From Multifurca ochricompacta (lineage: Eukaryota > Basidiomycota > Agaricomycetes > Russulales > Russulaceae), in contig WTXG01000340.1 in NCBI GenBank assembly GCA_022496185.1, positions 1 to 34,221 on the forward strand: a stretch of 34,221 nt of DNA. Direction: 5' to 3'. This document shows positions 18,651-31,260 of the stretch, one piece after another; position 1 is the first letter of the stretch; the number at the start of each line of letters is the position of its first letter. The notes under the pieces were generated by a model. It was not told the DNA's origin, made no database searches, and saw nothing but the letters and a program-made list of their open reading frames with translations. Both the position numbers and the translations under genes were made by a program.

Positions 18651-21600
18651 TCATCGGAAATCCAAAGGAAGGGGATGTCTTCGCTGCCTCACTCGCTCGC
18701 CTGCAAGCTTAGTGATCGAATTCAAAAGGTCACCACGCCGTAGTGGTTCTATAAAAAATTTAAAAATTAAAAATTAAAAAAAAGTCAGAACTTAACGGGG
18801 TCGGGGATTGAATTGTGCACACGTACTCGTGATGTGATCATCCTATTGATATAAACATGTAAAAACAATACGTCATCGGAGACGAGTGAAAAGTGACGCA
18901 CCATGCCAGCATCAAGACATCTTTCCCTATCGCCAATCACTAATAATAATTAATTAATTAAAAAATCAAAAAAATTAGTGACGTGTCAATACAGGGAGCA
19001 GGGAGAATACGCACTCGCGTGTGCAGTTAGTGCAATGATGGGCGTCGGTAAAAGGTTATTATGCATCTCGTATGCACGGATCAACTCCGTCGCCTCCATA
19101 CCTCCCATAAACGGCATCGAAACGTCCATCTGTATAATCATATATATCAATTAAATATATCAGTATCATCATCATCATCATCATCATCATCGATGACGCA
19201 CAAGAATGATATCAAACGGCCGATTCCGCTGTACACGCGCCTTAAACGCGTCCACAGCCAACGACCCATTCTCCGCAATCTCAACCGTGTGCCCATACTT
19301 CTCCAAAATCTTTACCGCCAGCTTCTGATTAACCAAGTTATCCTCAGCAAGTAAAATGTCGAAAACGATGTCATTCGTCGCCGCCGCGGGACTGACGGTG
19401 CTCGACTCCAGCGCCGAAATCAGCGCCGAGGAGAGATCCTGAGCTGTCACCGGCGTCGTGACCTCGGAGCTTATACTGTTGTCCAGACACCATTTCACTG
19501 TATATATATGTATATATATATATGTGGTTCTGGTCAGTCAAATGATGGTCAGATGGTCGTATTTATTACGTACAATTCAAGCGCGGAAGGTTCTGGCGTT
19601 TTTGTATTATAAACGCGGGTCAGCAGAGCACGAGAAAGGCATGGAAAAGAAGGGGAAGGGGGGGGGGGGGGGGAGACGCACCGGAGCTAATAGTACTATT
19701 GGAATATACCGCAAATGCTCATACTCGCGAATAGTCTCGGTCTGTTCCACATGTCCGCGTGTGTGAAAAATAAAATTGAAATGTGGTGTCAAAAGGTGAG
19801 GGTCCCGCGCCCTTCTCAATAAAGTAAAAACATACCACACTGAGCGAGTCAACGACGATAGTGTCGATATGAGGGCAAGTCGCCTTATCTGCGACCTCGA
19901 GCGGATCATGAATGACATACGGTCGCAATCCAAGCTCTTGTATCCGATCCACGACGCCGGTACAATCACGCAACGTGTCCACAAAAAGAATGTTCCGATT
20001 CCCAAACGGCGCCACTTTGGCCAACGTCGCGTCCATGGACAGCTGACCGATTTGGGACGTGATGGTGAAGAAGAACTTGCTGCCCTTACCAACCTCGCTT
20101 TCGACCCACATGCTTCCGGCCATCAGAGCAACTAGACGTTTCGAGATTGATAGTCCAAGACCCGTACCACCGTATTCCTGAGGGGAAAAGGTTGAACAAA
20201 AAGCCGGGGGGGGTGGGGGGGAGGGAAAGAAACAGGAAAGGATAGACGCACTCTAGTCGTCGAACCGTCCGCTTGTGCAAACGTGTCAAAGATGAGGTTC
20301 AATTTATCCTTAGCAATACCGATTCCGGTATCCAAAACACAAAATTCGAGCGTGACACTAGAATCGTCGAGCGCGAGGAGTCGGCAACTAAGCGCGACGT
20401 GACCCTTCTTGGACACTTTAGACGGTGTAAACTTGATCGCGTTGCCGACCAGATTCGTGATGACTTGTCGAAGACGAAGGGAATCACCAATGAGTTGGTC
20501 AGGTATGTCGGGGTCAACGTCGTAAGTGAGGTCCAAGTTGTTTTGGGACGCCCGAACGACGAGGGTTTTAAGAATTCCGAAGACGGTCTGCCGGAACGAG
20601 AAGGAGACTTGCTCCATGGTCATCCGACCAGCTTCAACTGAATTAAAATTGTGGTCAACCAACGAACTTTTACGGGCCGGGTGGGTGGAGGGTGGAGGGT
20701 GGAACGGTTCCTGTGGCACAAAAAATAAAAATAAAAACGTACTCTTTGAGATATCCAATATGTCATCGATGATCAATAACAATGACCGAGCGAGGCTGTG
20801 AACGAGTAAAAGACTCTCCCGCTGTGACCGGTTCAAGTCACTATCAAGGGTAAGCTCCGTCATGCCGATGATACCATTCATCGGTGTCCTGCGTGGGCTC
20901 TCCTCTCAGAAAAAAAAAAAAAAAAGGAGAAGAATGATGAGGGGTTTTCCATCAGACTGACCTTATCTCATGGGACATGTTAGCCAAGAACTCCGATTTA
21001 CTGCGGTTAGCCAACTCGGCCGCTTCCCTGGCGGCTGTATTCTTCTGAATACTGTCGCGCAAGTTGAATACCATCTGATTGATCTGAGTCTTCAAAGAGT
21101 CCATTTCACCGCTGGCTTCGACGGTAATAAAGCGGGTGAAATCTCCATCCATAGCGGCAGCCGAAATCTGTGCGAAACCACGTACTTGAGTGGTCAAATT
21201 ACCGGCCATCGTGTTAACCGACATTCTATGGGGATGGGATGGGAATATGGGGATGTTGGATGACGTCATCATCATCATATTTTGTAAGATGACGTACGTG
21301 ATCTCTTGCCAAATTCCTTGAACGTTTCCGACTTCAGCTTGAACGCCCAATTTACCTTCGGTTCCCACCTCACGTGCCACTTTCTTAACTTCCGATGCGA
21401 AAAATCCTAATTGGTCGATCATATCGTTGATCGTATTCACCAGGTGAAGGATCTCTCCAGATACCGACACTCCCGTCACTTTTTGTGTTAAATCTCCTCG
21501 AGCGACGGCCGTCTGCAAGTCAAGGTCAAATGATTCAATTGGTAAACGGTTAAACGTAACGTGTCTACATACCGTGGCAACGGCAATTGTTCGGACTTGC

Positions 21601-24301
21601 AGAGTCAACTGTTACTCCCCGCCATCAGTAAGTTAAGGAAATATCTGATAAACCCAACTCACATTAGCCGCCATCACATTCACACAATCCGTCAAATCCT
21701 AAAGCCTCGTTAATCCCCGAAAAGAGAGAAAAAAACAAAAAAGGACTCTTGGCGCTTTTTTTTTTTGAACGAAAAAACGGACCTTCCATGTGCCTCCAAC
21801 GTTCGTCACCTTTGCCTGACCGCCCAAACGACCCTCCGTGCCGACCTCGCGCGCAACACGCGTCACTTCGTCCGCAAAGACGCTCAAACTCTCCGTCATC
21901 CCGTTAACGGTTTCCTTCAAGTCGAGCATCTCGCCGCGCACGTCGACCTCAACCTTCTTCGTCAAATCGCCACTCGCCACTGCTTTGGTGACTTCGGCGA
22001 TCGAGCGCACTTGATTCGTCAGATTCATGGCCATCAAGTTCACATTATCCGTCAACACCTTGGGTAAAACCTTTAGTACGGGATCGGGGGCGCCAAAAAA
22101 AAAAAAGTCCCGTTCGGGGCGGACGCGACGTACCTTCCACATGCCTTGCACATCCGGAACGTAAGCTTGACCTCCCAACATACCCTCCGTGCCGACTTCC
22201 AACGATACGCGCGTGACTTCATTTGCGAGCGTCGACAGTTGATTCACCATTGAGTTGACGGTCATCTTCAAATCGAGCATCTCTCCCTGTACGTCGACTT
22301 CCACCTGTTTGGATAAATCGCCAAGCGCGACCGCCTTGGTGACCTCCGAGATCGAGCGCACCTGATCTGTCAAGTTACTCGCCATTTTCTGCGAATGGGA
22401 ATATCAAAAGGGTCACGGGTGTGAAAAATTTGAAAAACAAAACTCACGTTCACGTTCAAGGTCAAATCCGCCCATGTGCCCTGGACGCCTTCCACGCGTG
22501 CCTGCCCACCCAAAATTCCCTGCGTGCCGACCTCGAGGGCGACCCGGGTGACTTCTGAAGCAAAAGCGCTCAATTGGTCCACCATGGAGTTCACTGTTGT
22601 CTTCAAAGTCGCCATCTCGCCCTCGACCTGGATCTCGATCTTGCGCGTCAAATCACCTTTGGCGACCGCAGTCGTGACTGTAGCGATTGACCGCACTTGA
22701 TCTGTCAAACTCGAACACATGCGATTCACCTATGTGATAATAAGCACCCGAGCCCCGTGTGTTTATGCGAGAGTGAGGTTTATGACGTACATTTCTCGTC
22801 AGCTCGAGCCATACACCTTCGACATCGGGCACGTGAGCTTGTCCTCCCAATATACCTTGTGAACCGACTTCAAGGGTCACGCGGGTGACTTCGGCGGCTA
22901 ATGCTCGGAGCCGGACCACCATTCCGTTGACGGTATTCTTCAAATCGAGTATCTCGCCGCGGGCATCGACGTCAATCTGCTTGGACAGATCGCCCAAGGC
23001 TACCGCCTTGGTGACACGGGCGATGTTTCGGACCTGATTCGTTAAATTGGCCGCGAGCTTGTTGACGACCCCGGTGAGCTCCCGCCAGGTGCCTTCGACG
23101 TCGAGTACGAGAGCTTGACCGCCGAGTTTACTGGCGGAGGGGAAAGGGGACAACAAAAAAAAAAATAAGAAGTCAGATACTCAGCTGTAGGGGGGGGGCG
23201 AAGTCCCCCCCCCTTCAAGAGATGAACAACGCACCCTTCCGTACCGACCTCCTGCGAGACACGAGTGACCTCCCTGGCGAACTGGCCAAGTTTGTCGACC
23301 ATACCGTTGATAACGTCCTTGAGCTGTACCATGACGACACCCTGTACGGGTACCGTAATCTTCTGGGACAAATCCCCGCGAGCGACGGCGTTACAAACAC
23401 GGGCGACGTCTTGTACTTGAGCTTTGAGGAGACGAAGCTCTTCGACGGCACTCATACCGCTTTCGAATGCGGCGGTAGCGAGAGGCCCACCGGGAGGGAC
23501 GACGAGGGGAGATCCGGATGATGCAGAGGCAGAGGCCTTGAAGGAGGAAGATATCTTACTCATAATAATGCTGTCGCTGACGGCCTTGCCGCATATAGGG
23601 CATAAGATGAAATCGCTATGTGATGTGGGAGGAGCGGAGAGAGATAAAATATTGAGTCCGCGGGAGAATCCATTGTAATGGGTAGGGCGATCTACGCCAT
23701 TCTGAAGGCCATCGAGAGAGATCGTCATGGGAGAAGCGGAGCGATCGGCGAAACGGGTGGTGGGGGAGGCTTGCTCTGGATCTGAACCATTACTCTCGGA
23801 CATGTTGACATCCTGTTCGAAATCGGAAGCGAGGGTAGCGAGATTGTAAGGAGGGAAGAAAGATGGGGAGGATGCACTGTGGGGGACGGGGGTGCCAGAT
23901 GTAGAACGAACGGTCGCACTGGAATAACCGGAGGGGGTGGTGCCATTGGATGAGGATAAGATGGGGAGTGGGGGGGAATGGGTTGAAGAAACATCACTCT
24001 GGGACGAGTTAGCAGAAGGGTTGGAAATCGGTGGGGTATCGCCCACGCTGCGACGTTTCTTGGTATCTGGGCCATTCTCCCAGTTCTCCGATGCCTTTAT
24101 GCTAGCGAGAGTCTCCTCGGCGGTGTACATTCTACGAGCCATTGTCTTCAAGGCACGGAGAATGTTATCGGTCTGCCAACTTGATGGGCCATCATAGCGT
24201 GGGATTGGGGCGGGGAAAGGACCGAGCTCGTAGATGGAAAGGGCGAGGACGAGATGAGAGAGAAAAGGATCCGAGAGGGGGCCCTGAACCTGAGCGTCCA
24301 T
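18651..24301 (-). CDS. Group III hybrid histidine kinase (Nik1/Os-1 type), 19 exons
   Basis: Exons on the minus strand: 24301-23235, 23130-22791, 22729-22448, 22388-22134, 22058-21783, 21698-21663, 21608-21573, 21512-21298, 21225-20962, 20888-20743, 20637-20252, 20177-19836, 19741-19682, 19592-19574, 19497-19202, 19129-19015, 18939-18902, 18842-18827, 18748-18651. All phases agree, giving about 1428 residues. A Ser-rich N-terminus is followed by seven HAMP units (about 295-900; hallmarks such as RGDLSQKI and LGDLSKQI). Then come HisKA with His921 (SHEIRTPMNG), HATPase with NLVGNAIKF (1034-1042), DTGIGI (1075-1080) and [10 protein letters not shown], and a receiver domain with LAEDN (1291-1295), phosphoacceptor Asp1342 (MDVSMPF) and Lys1397 (TKPLR). 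There is no membrane segment. In this family the phosphorelay passes through Ypd1 to Ssk1 and controls HOG signalling; it is the target of phenylpyrrole and dicarboximide fungicides. All catalytic residues are present. Confidence 0.93.
23189..23213 (-). other. G9/C10 hairpin inside the first intron of the histidine kinase
   Basis: On the plus strand nine Gs (23189-23197), a six-base loop and ten Cs (23204-23213) can form a 9-bp all-GC hairpin. It lies inside the 104-base intron 23234-23131, so it would fold in the pre-mRNA. Confidence 0.85.
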
Positions 24302-27300
24302 CTTTGTCAAAGTGGGAGAGGGGAGGGGTGGTGGTGAGGACAAAGAAAGAAGTTAAGACGATGAGACGGGACCGGGGAGGGATAGAAGTAGGGGGGGAGG
24401 AGTGGGATGGAGGCTAGAGGAAGGAAGGGAGGTTGAGTGGGTGGGAGATATTTACTTGTTGTACGTGCTAAGTGAGTGTAAGAAGAGGTGATGTACCTAC
24501 CTAACCCCTTGATGATCTACTTTGTCTCGTGTGCTGTGCTGCTGGTGCTGCTTGGCCTTTGCACTTTAATGTTCCTCCTCTTCTCTATCCTTCTCTGTAT
24601 TATCTTCTGTTATGCAGTTTTAGCGTTAACGGTTGGTAGTTTATCCTCAAACTCTCACTCTCACCTCTCTCTCTCACTTCTCTCTCACTCAGGTTGAGCT
24701 CACTAACCTGGGTGGGAGTGGGAGTTATATAAACCACGTGCCATGTCACACTTTCCCTTTTTATACAATTTCAATTCAAATATGAATGTTCCCCGCTCCC
24801 CGCTCCGCTCAATCCCAATCTTCAACGCTCCGACTAGTCGCATCATCACCTCTCCCCCCCCCCTCACTTGCACTTTTTCGTTTGCCTCCTAAATAATTAA
24901 GTCAAACAACAACTAAACTTTATACCTGTAAGCGAGCTTTTTTAAATAAAATAAAATAAAACGCCATCATTCAACTTGTAGGCGTGTATTCTTGCACACG
25001 TAGCCATCTCTCTGGACCCTGATAACCGCGATCAAATTGGCCGTCCTCATTCTTATTCTCATGACCAGACCACAAATCAATAGATCAATTACAAATAATA
25101 AATAAGTACAAAAATAAATAAAAAACCGAGGAAATAAAACCATTCTGTCTGCCACATGGCCTTGCTTGCTTGCTTGCTTGCTTGCTTGAATTGAATTGAA
25201 TTGAGCGGAGACCGGTCACCGGAAATGAAATCTTGTTTGTTTATGTTTCTTTGCGCTTTCCTCTTTCCCTTTTCCCTCTAATTGGGTATTCCCCGGGTCC
25301 ATGGCCTCCCTGGCCTGGCCTGGATAGTCAGTTCAAGTTCTCTTGTTATTTTCTGTTCTCTGTCTCTGGTCTTGTTTTGGTCCCAAGTAAGTCCCCACAT
25401 CCCCATCATTCCACATTTTCTACAGAGAACGTCACGAGAACTCCTCGGTCCGGCACTCTTTCCGACAATAGCGGCTACTACAACCAACCCAACCGAACGA
25501 GCGAGGTGGCGGCACTGTTTCAGATTGGTTTGTTTGACACCCTTTCACTTTCACTCCACACATCTTCTTCTTGCTACCTTTTCTCGAAAACCCTCCCCCC
25601 CCTCCCCTTTCCCCCCTTTCCCCCCCCCTTTTTCCCCCTGCCTTTCCCCCTTTGCCTTTGAAGTCGAGGACCCAAACAATACGAAAATGGAAATTTTACC
25701 CGCATCCCCGCCATTTCGCTTTTAGCCCCTCCCCTCCCCCCCCCTCCCCTCTCCTCCATTTCCCATTCCATTCCATCTTATTACTTAACTTACCGACTAC
25801 CTCTTTTGGATAGAGAGTGTGGCGGCTCGGCTCCATTTCAGAAGTGCCCGCGCCTCCATTGTTCGTTATCTCTCACTCTGTAACGGGTCGGGTTAATAAC
25901 AAATCACCACTCATCCCACTGAAATTCCAAATACCCCTCAATATCAATATCTCCGCCAGGGGAGGGGGGGCTAGTGTGTGAGAAAAAGCGGCACGTCATC
26001 TGCCAGTGTGTGTGTGCCAGAATCTCCTCCTCTTCCTATAGTATCCTCCTCCCGCATCAGTCCTTCCTCGATAAGTTAATGACAGCTGCGTCATGACTTG
26101 GCACTAAGATCCGATGATATGCCTATGAATTCTGTTGATCGTCTGTTTGTTTGTTTGGCAGTGGTTGGGCATGTTTGGAAGAACGAACGGACCCGGAAGA
26201 AGGGGTAAAAAGGGGCCTGAAAATTGGTTTTATAAGTTATAAGTTCTTTTATTTTTATTTTTTTGGGCGGGGGTTCCCGCCGCCGTTTAATTTGACATTG
26301 AAAAAAATGTAAAATAAAGCCCCGACTAAATTATGTTGTATGTATGTTTATTTTTACCCGGCGGCCTTTTTTTTTTTAAACCCCCTTGCCGCCGCCAGTA
26401 CGTGGCCTCGTTGCCCGAGTTACCCCCCTCCCCCCCTCAAGTAGGCCGCGATCGAGAGTCGAGTGACGTCAAAGTTCAAAGGAGGATGTTTTTTTTTTTC
26501 AGGGCTTTGGTGGCCCCTGCCTCATCAGAACGTTGCTACTACCCCTTGTCTTTTTATCTTCTTTTTTTTTTTTGCCAAAGAGAGAGAGAGAGAGAGAGAG
26601 AAATTATTATATATATATAGGAGTAAAGGGATGATGAATTTTGCGCAAACAGAGCGCCGTGAGTTCTCCTATCGCCCATGGGCGGGGGCAATTACGGGTC
26701 GTGCTTATCTCTCCCAAAAAAACAAAGATAAGAAAAATAGGCTCGATATTAAGGCGTGTTGTTGTTCCTGATCATCATCATCAGATAGTTCCAAGCGCCG
26801 CTGTTGTGGCGGTGGTGGTGGTGGTGACAAGCGAGCGAGTGAGGGGGAAGAGGAGGAGGTGGTGGTGGGGTGGCCAGCCGTGGCCCGTTGCCCGTGTGCG
26901 GGTATCTCACCTCTCATTGAGCCTACTCAGAACTCAGATTGGCGGGGTGAATATTGGTGGGGAATAGCGGCGCACAAAGACGAAATCGAAAAGTTAATCT
27001 TTTATTTTTGTCACCCAAGTACGCGAGACCTTGTTTTTATTTATTTTTGTTTTTTGGCTTTGATGATGATCGTTTACTCTTTCGCGCGCCTCAGAAGAGG
27101 TCCGATTACTTTCCTTTCCCTTGCCCCACTTGAGAACGTAACAGCCGTTATATTTTATATAATGTTTGCCGCTCGCTCGGGGAACCAACTAACTGCGATC
27201 CCCTCATGACTTCATGATCAAGGGCCGTTCGTTTCGTTTTCCCATTAGAATGAATGATGAAAGTAATAATGACCGTAACAAGCACTTGTGCTGCCACCTA

Positions 27301-28970
27301 TTTTTTTTTTTTTCAACCACGGGGTCCTACATTGGTGACAACCCACATACCAATAATAATCACAATCCCTCAACTCTCAAGTCCTTTGACTCCCCTTTCT
27401 AATTCGAGCTATTATTATTCCTTTTTATTTTTTTCACTATTACCCCCGCGCAGCGGGTCCCGGGCCTTATCTATCTAAGCTAAGGGAGAGAGAACTCGAT
27501 AAGTAAAAGCAACCAACCCAATCCATATATACTGAATGCGCCCCTCCCATGGGTTTTTACAATTTATTTATTTATTTTATTGTTGTGCGCTATCTCAGCA
27601 GAATGACTCGTTTCTGATAACTTCTTTTTATGCATTTGGCATGCACTTTCCTTTAACTAACCAGAAGAATACCATGTCAGTGATCGTCGTAGTCGTCTTC
27701 TACTTCTGGGAGCTGTTGAAAAAGAACCTAAACCCCCACTCTTCCCCCACGTTCGAAGTCCCTTCTATGACGTGACTTGGGAATGGCTCTCTACACAAAT
27801 GACCTTGACGCGGCGGTGGTGGTCAAACACGTGCAACACAGGGCAAGGATCAAGATGGGCCGGACCGGATCAGTGATGACCGCGAAACATTTCTCGTTTA
27901 TTATTATTTATTGTCTTATCTTGCTACTCGTTTAGGAAGCTTGTTTATCTAAACCTAAATCTCGGCTGCCACATCTCACTTTTTTCCAAAAGACCCAAGC
28001 TCACAGCTCAGCTATAAGAAAAAAGCATTTCGTTGTCTTTTAAGTGTGAGCAGCACTTTGTAGCATCCTTTTTTTATTTATTAATTAAAAATTGTCTCGA
28101 GCGAAACAACTTACTATGACCCTCCAATATCAAGTTGACTCCACGTGAATCTAGGTTTTACCGCAATGGTAGGTGGCCGACTCAACAGACGCCTTCAAGG
28201 GGAAAGGGGTTCCGAGGCTCGTCCTGGGTTGAAGTAAACTTCGCCATCATCTGAGATAGATGCGGTGACACGCGACTCCCCAAAGTCTAGCCGGACGCGC
28301 CTGTACTCATGAATCTTTAAAAAGAGGTATCGGAACCAGGATTAAAAAAAAAAAAAAACTTCAAAAGAAACGCCACAGGAAGATCATCAACGCGATACGC
28401 CCTGGGCGGCATTTTAAATTCCAAGAAACTAACACCTATACATCTTCCTTTACGCCTCTACAGATTACCCACCGAATTAACAAATGATCCAGAGACTCCC
28501 TTTCTGTTCTGATGGGGGAGAGATTTCGCTTCATAGGAGTCGTTCGTTAAACCCAACATGTTCATGGTGTCGAGATATGATTTCAGGTTTAGGAGTTCAG
28601 CTCCCCACAGCCCCCCCCCGATGTGGCTAAATCCAAATCATCATCACAACGCCTTACTTAAAAAAAAAAACTAACTAGGGAAGATGGTTAAAAAAAAAAA
28701 AACTGTTGCTGCTAGGAGCCGCAGGTCGAAAGCAACTCTTGAAGATTTTACTTCCTAAACGAACCAATTTAGTTCTCATGATGCCTATAGGAGTTTACTA
28801 TTTCACTTTGACCTTGAGTCTTCCCACAACTACACAACTCTGAGGCTCTCTCATCCATGGTTATATGACGCATTGGGCTCGAAAGTAAGTCGCTCACATG
28901 CATTCATTGAAGGTCAACAGGTTCATGGGTTTGACCGTTGAAAGTAAGAGTGAAAATATATATGCGCTAC
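24302..28970. other. Long region without a convincing gene
   Basis: About 4.7 kb upstream of the histidine kinase. It holds its 5' region, a plus-strand TATATAAA (24726-24733) beside a CACGTG, and a 36-codon frame at 24782-24892 that may be chance. There are also GCTT repeats (25161-25190), AG repeats (26580-26602), many homopolymers and pyrimidine tracts. The longer frames are biased in composition and show no domain. No RNA gene was seen. Confidence 0.5.
25591..25756. repeat. Polypyrimidine tracts
   Basis: Two uninterrupted C/T runs, 25591-25639 (49 bases) and 25726-25756 (31 bases), mostly C. This asymmetry, purines on one strand only, is typical of DNA able to form triplex or quadruplex-like structures. 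Confidence 0.8.
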
Positions 28971-31260
28971 TTTTTTTTTTTTTTTGATCCAAATTTTATT
29001 CCGCGTGCAGTTTCCTAAAACAAGAGCGGTCGTATCTACTTCAGGAGCCTCAGTAAATACATTTAAGTGAGCCATAAAGATAGTTTGAATAAGTTAAGTC
29101 ACCACACATGTAGGGGACCATCAGAAGTAATAATTAGTGAGGTTTGGTGGGATAAACCGTTATGGTTTAGAGTCAAATGAGGATACATTGGTTGTGGACT
29201 TGTTGTCCATCTGGGGCCGCCAGTCATCCGTGGTCTTCAGGGATTCTTTGATTTACAGGTTTGAAGGTAGCTTGTGTATGTTGTTATAGAAATGTTTAAA
29301 AAAAAACGTGGGCTCTTCCATGGAAGTAGGTATGGAAAGCAGGGTTCATCCCGGATGGGGGTGAATGTTGAGTTCATGGCATAGAGCGGCGTGGGATGGG
29401 CAATGGAAAATGACATGTTCTATGGAATGCAATGATGTGGCGTCACATGGGCATGTAAGTTCATCCCGGGGGGGGGGGGGGGGGGGTTTGGCCGAAATCG
29501 TATTGTGTAGTCACTTACGAACGCATGACTGACAGCCCACCTTAGGGCTGTGGAGGCCGTGTTTCATGAGTAGAGTGGGTCTCTGTTGTTTTTTTGCCAC
29601 CAGTGGTAGTTGCAGCAGTGAAGAGAGGGTGGTTTTTCCCACTGGGTGCGTCTCTGATGGTGTGGGTGCAGATGAAGGTGTGGTCATGTGGACGTTTTCT
29701 CCTATCACCGAGCCAGTCTGTGGCCCAGTTTTTATTGGCATGTTTGCGTGACTCTTCACGGAAGTACGCCGCTGTGAAGATTTCATGTACCCTCGAAAGA
29801 GGGGTTGACTCTATTTTTTGCAAGGCTACTTTGTGTGCCTCCTTCTGTGCTTCGGAGTCATGTATTATGAGGGACCCAAACCAGGTGAATGCCAAGTCCT
29901 GTATAGGTTTCAGTCAGTGCTTTCAAATTAGTTAGGATGGAAGCTAGGTAGTTAGAGTTGTTTTTTTTTTTTTTGCGCTGGATTGAATTGTTTGGATGAG
30001 TGCGACGTTTCTAAGGCAAAAGTGTAGATTCAGTGGGAGAGGCACTTCTGTGAAGCATTCTCTCGACCATTCCATGGTTTTGGCCAAAGTGTGGAGTTCA
30101 GCGTCATACTGGGTCAACTCAGAGCCCAGACACCATGAGTTCGTCAGCTTGTTTGGCTTCCCGTGAGTTCCCTGTTGGCCTCCTTTGCTTTCAACTAGAA
30201 CTGCTGCGGCTCCCGCGACAATTTTTTGCTGTCCATTTGTCCAATGTTTCCGAGGCAGGTGATGATGTGTACAAACATCTCCATAGCTCCGTCTTGCGTG
30301 CTGATCTTGTGGATCCAGTCGCGACGGCTCTTTGGGTCAGAGGTCCCCATAAACTGGACGCTGTCACCCCAGTTGAAAACTTCCCAGGGGGGGAACTTGA
30401 GGACATCAATCCTTTCTGCGTTGAAGGGTATATAGACTCCGCCATCTTGATCAGTGTGGAGTGTTTTGTCCTGGTTTGTTGCGGTGCAGGGAGGGGGAGG
30501 GGGGAGGGGAGGGGAGCAGCAGCAGGTTCATTATTCTGAGGGCATTCTGAGGTGTTGGTCTGGCCCAGACGGTGAGTAATCTGGGTAATCGGCAGGTAAT
30601 CTGTTGAAGCGGAGGGCAGATGTGTGAGTTAGTTTTTTTTTCCAAGTAATGACGCATGGGAAGAATGCGTAGCAGTTCGTGAAGTTCGTCTCTTGGCGCG
30701 GTTGTGGAAGGCCCCCTGAGATAGATGACTTTTTACTGCATGGTTCATGACCTGTTGGGTTTGCTGGGCCAGTCCTTTGAAGTTAGGTTGCATGGCGCCA
30801 GAGTTGACAACCATAGGACAGCAACGGGGAGGCAAATGGCATTTATGACTAGGCGCCAATTTGCCATGTTGAGGCCTCGTTCTGTATTACCTAGTACTTT
30901 GAGTGCCTTGCATGATGCACGGGCACGGTTGCACATGATTGTGACGTGCTCATCTCATTTGAGTGTGTCATCGAAGAGAAGCCTAGATAGCGGATGTTGT
31001 GTTTCGGCTTTACTGTATAGTAAGTGTGTGCATCTGGATCAAAAAGGTACAGGGGGCGCGTGTGAGGTGCATCTCTGCGCTTTCTGAAAGTGATAATTTC
31101 TGTCTTTTCGGTTCAGCAAACATACCTGCTCCTCAGAGCCACATCGACAGAAGTGATAGCCTTCTACTGAGTTTAGAGTATACCTGGTCCCTGGTCCCAG
31201 TTCTGTATGTACATTTGAAGGCAAGATCCCTTTGGCGGCTGTTGCAGTTGGCTTAGTCAT
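28971..31260 (-). pseudogene. 5'-truncated LINE ORF2 remnant (RT end, RNase H, Cys/His tail)
   Basis: On the minus strand from about 31260 the pieces follow the order of a basidiomycete non-LTR ORF2. The end of reverse transcriptase comes first (HNIRYLGF about 31000; MCNRARASCKALKVLGN and INAICLPVAVLW about 30935-30830). A linker follows (VLKFPPWEVFNWGD about 30405-30365). Next is an RNase H domain (AAVLVE, WCLGSELTQYDAELHTLAKT about 30145-30070). Then comes a conserved tail (ARVHEIF-like, THTIRDAPSGKNHPLFTAAT about 29680-29610) and a Cys/His end (EHVIFHCPSHAALC about 29425-29385). Many frame changes and stops, and a G run at 29469-29486, show it is dead. Fifteen Ts at 28971-28985 are the poly(A) tail on the coding strand and mark the 3' end. 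No target-site duplication was found. Confidence 0.75.

Noticed and set aside
25233..25813. Overlapping Pro/Phe-rich open frames
   Set aside because: Produced by the polypyrimidine tracts; no conserved motif.
26333..27775. Several 60-120 residue frames on both strands
   Set aside because: Low-complexity sequence with homopolymers; no motif or splice structure.
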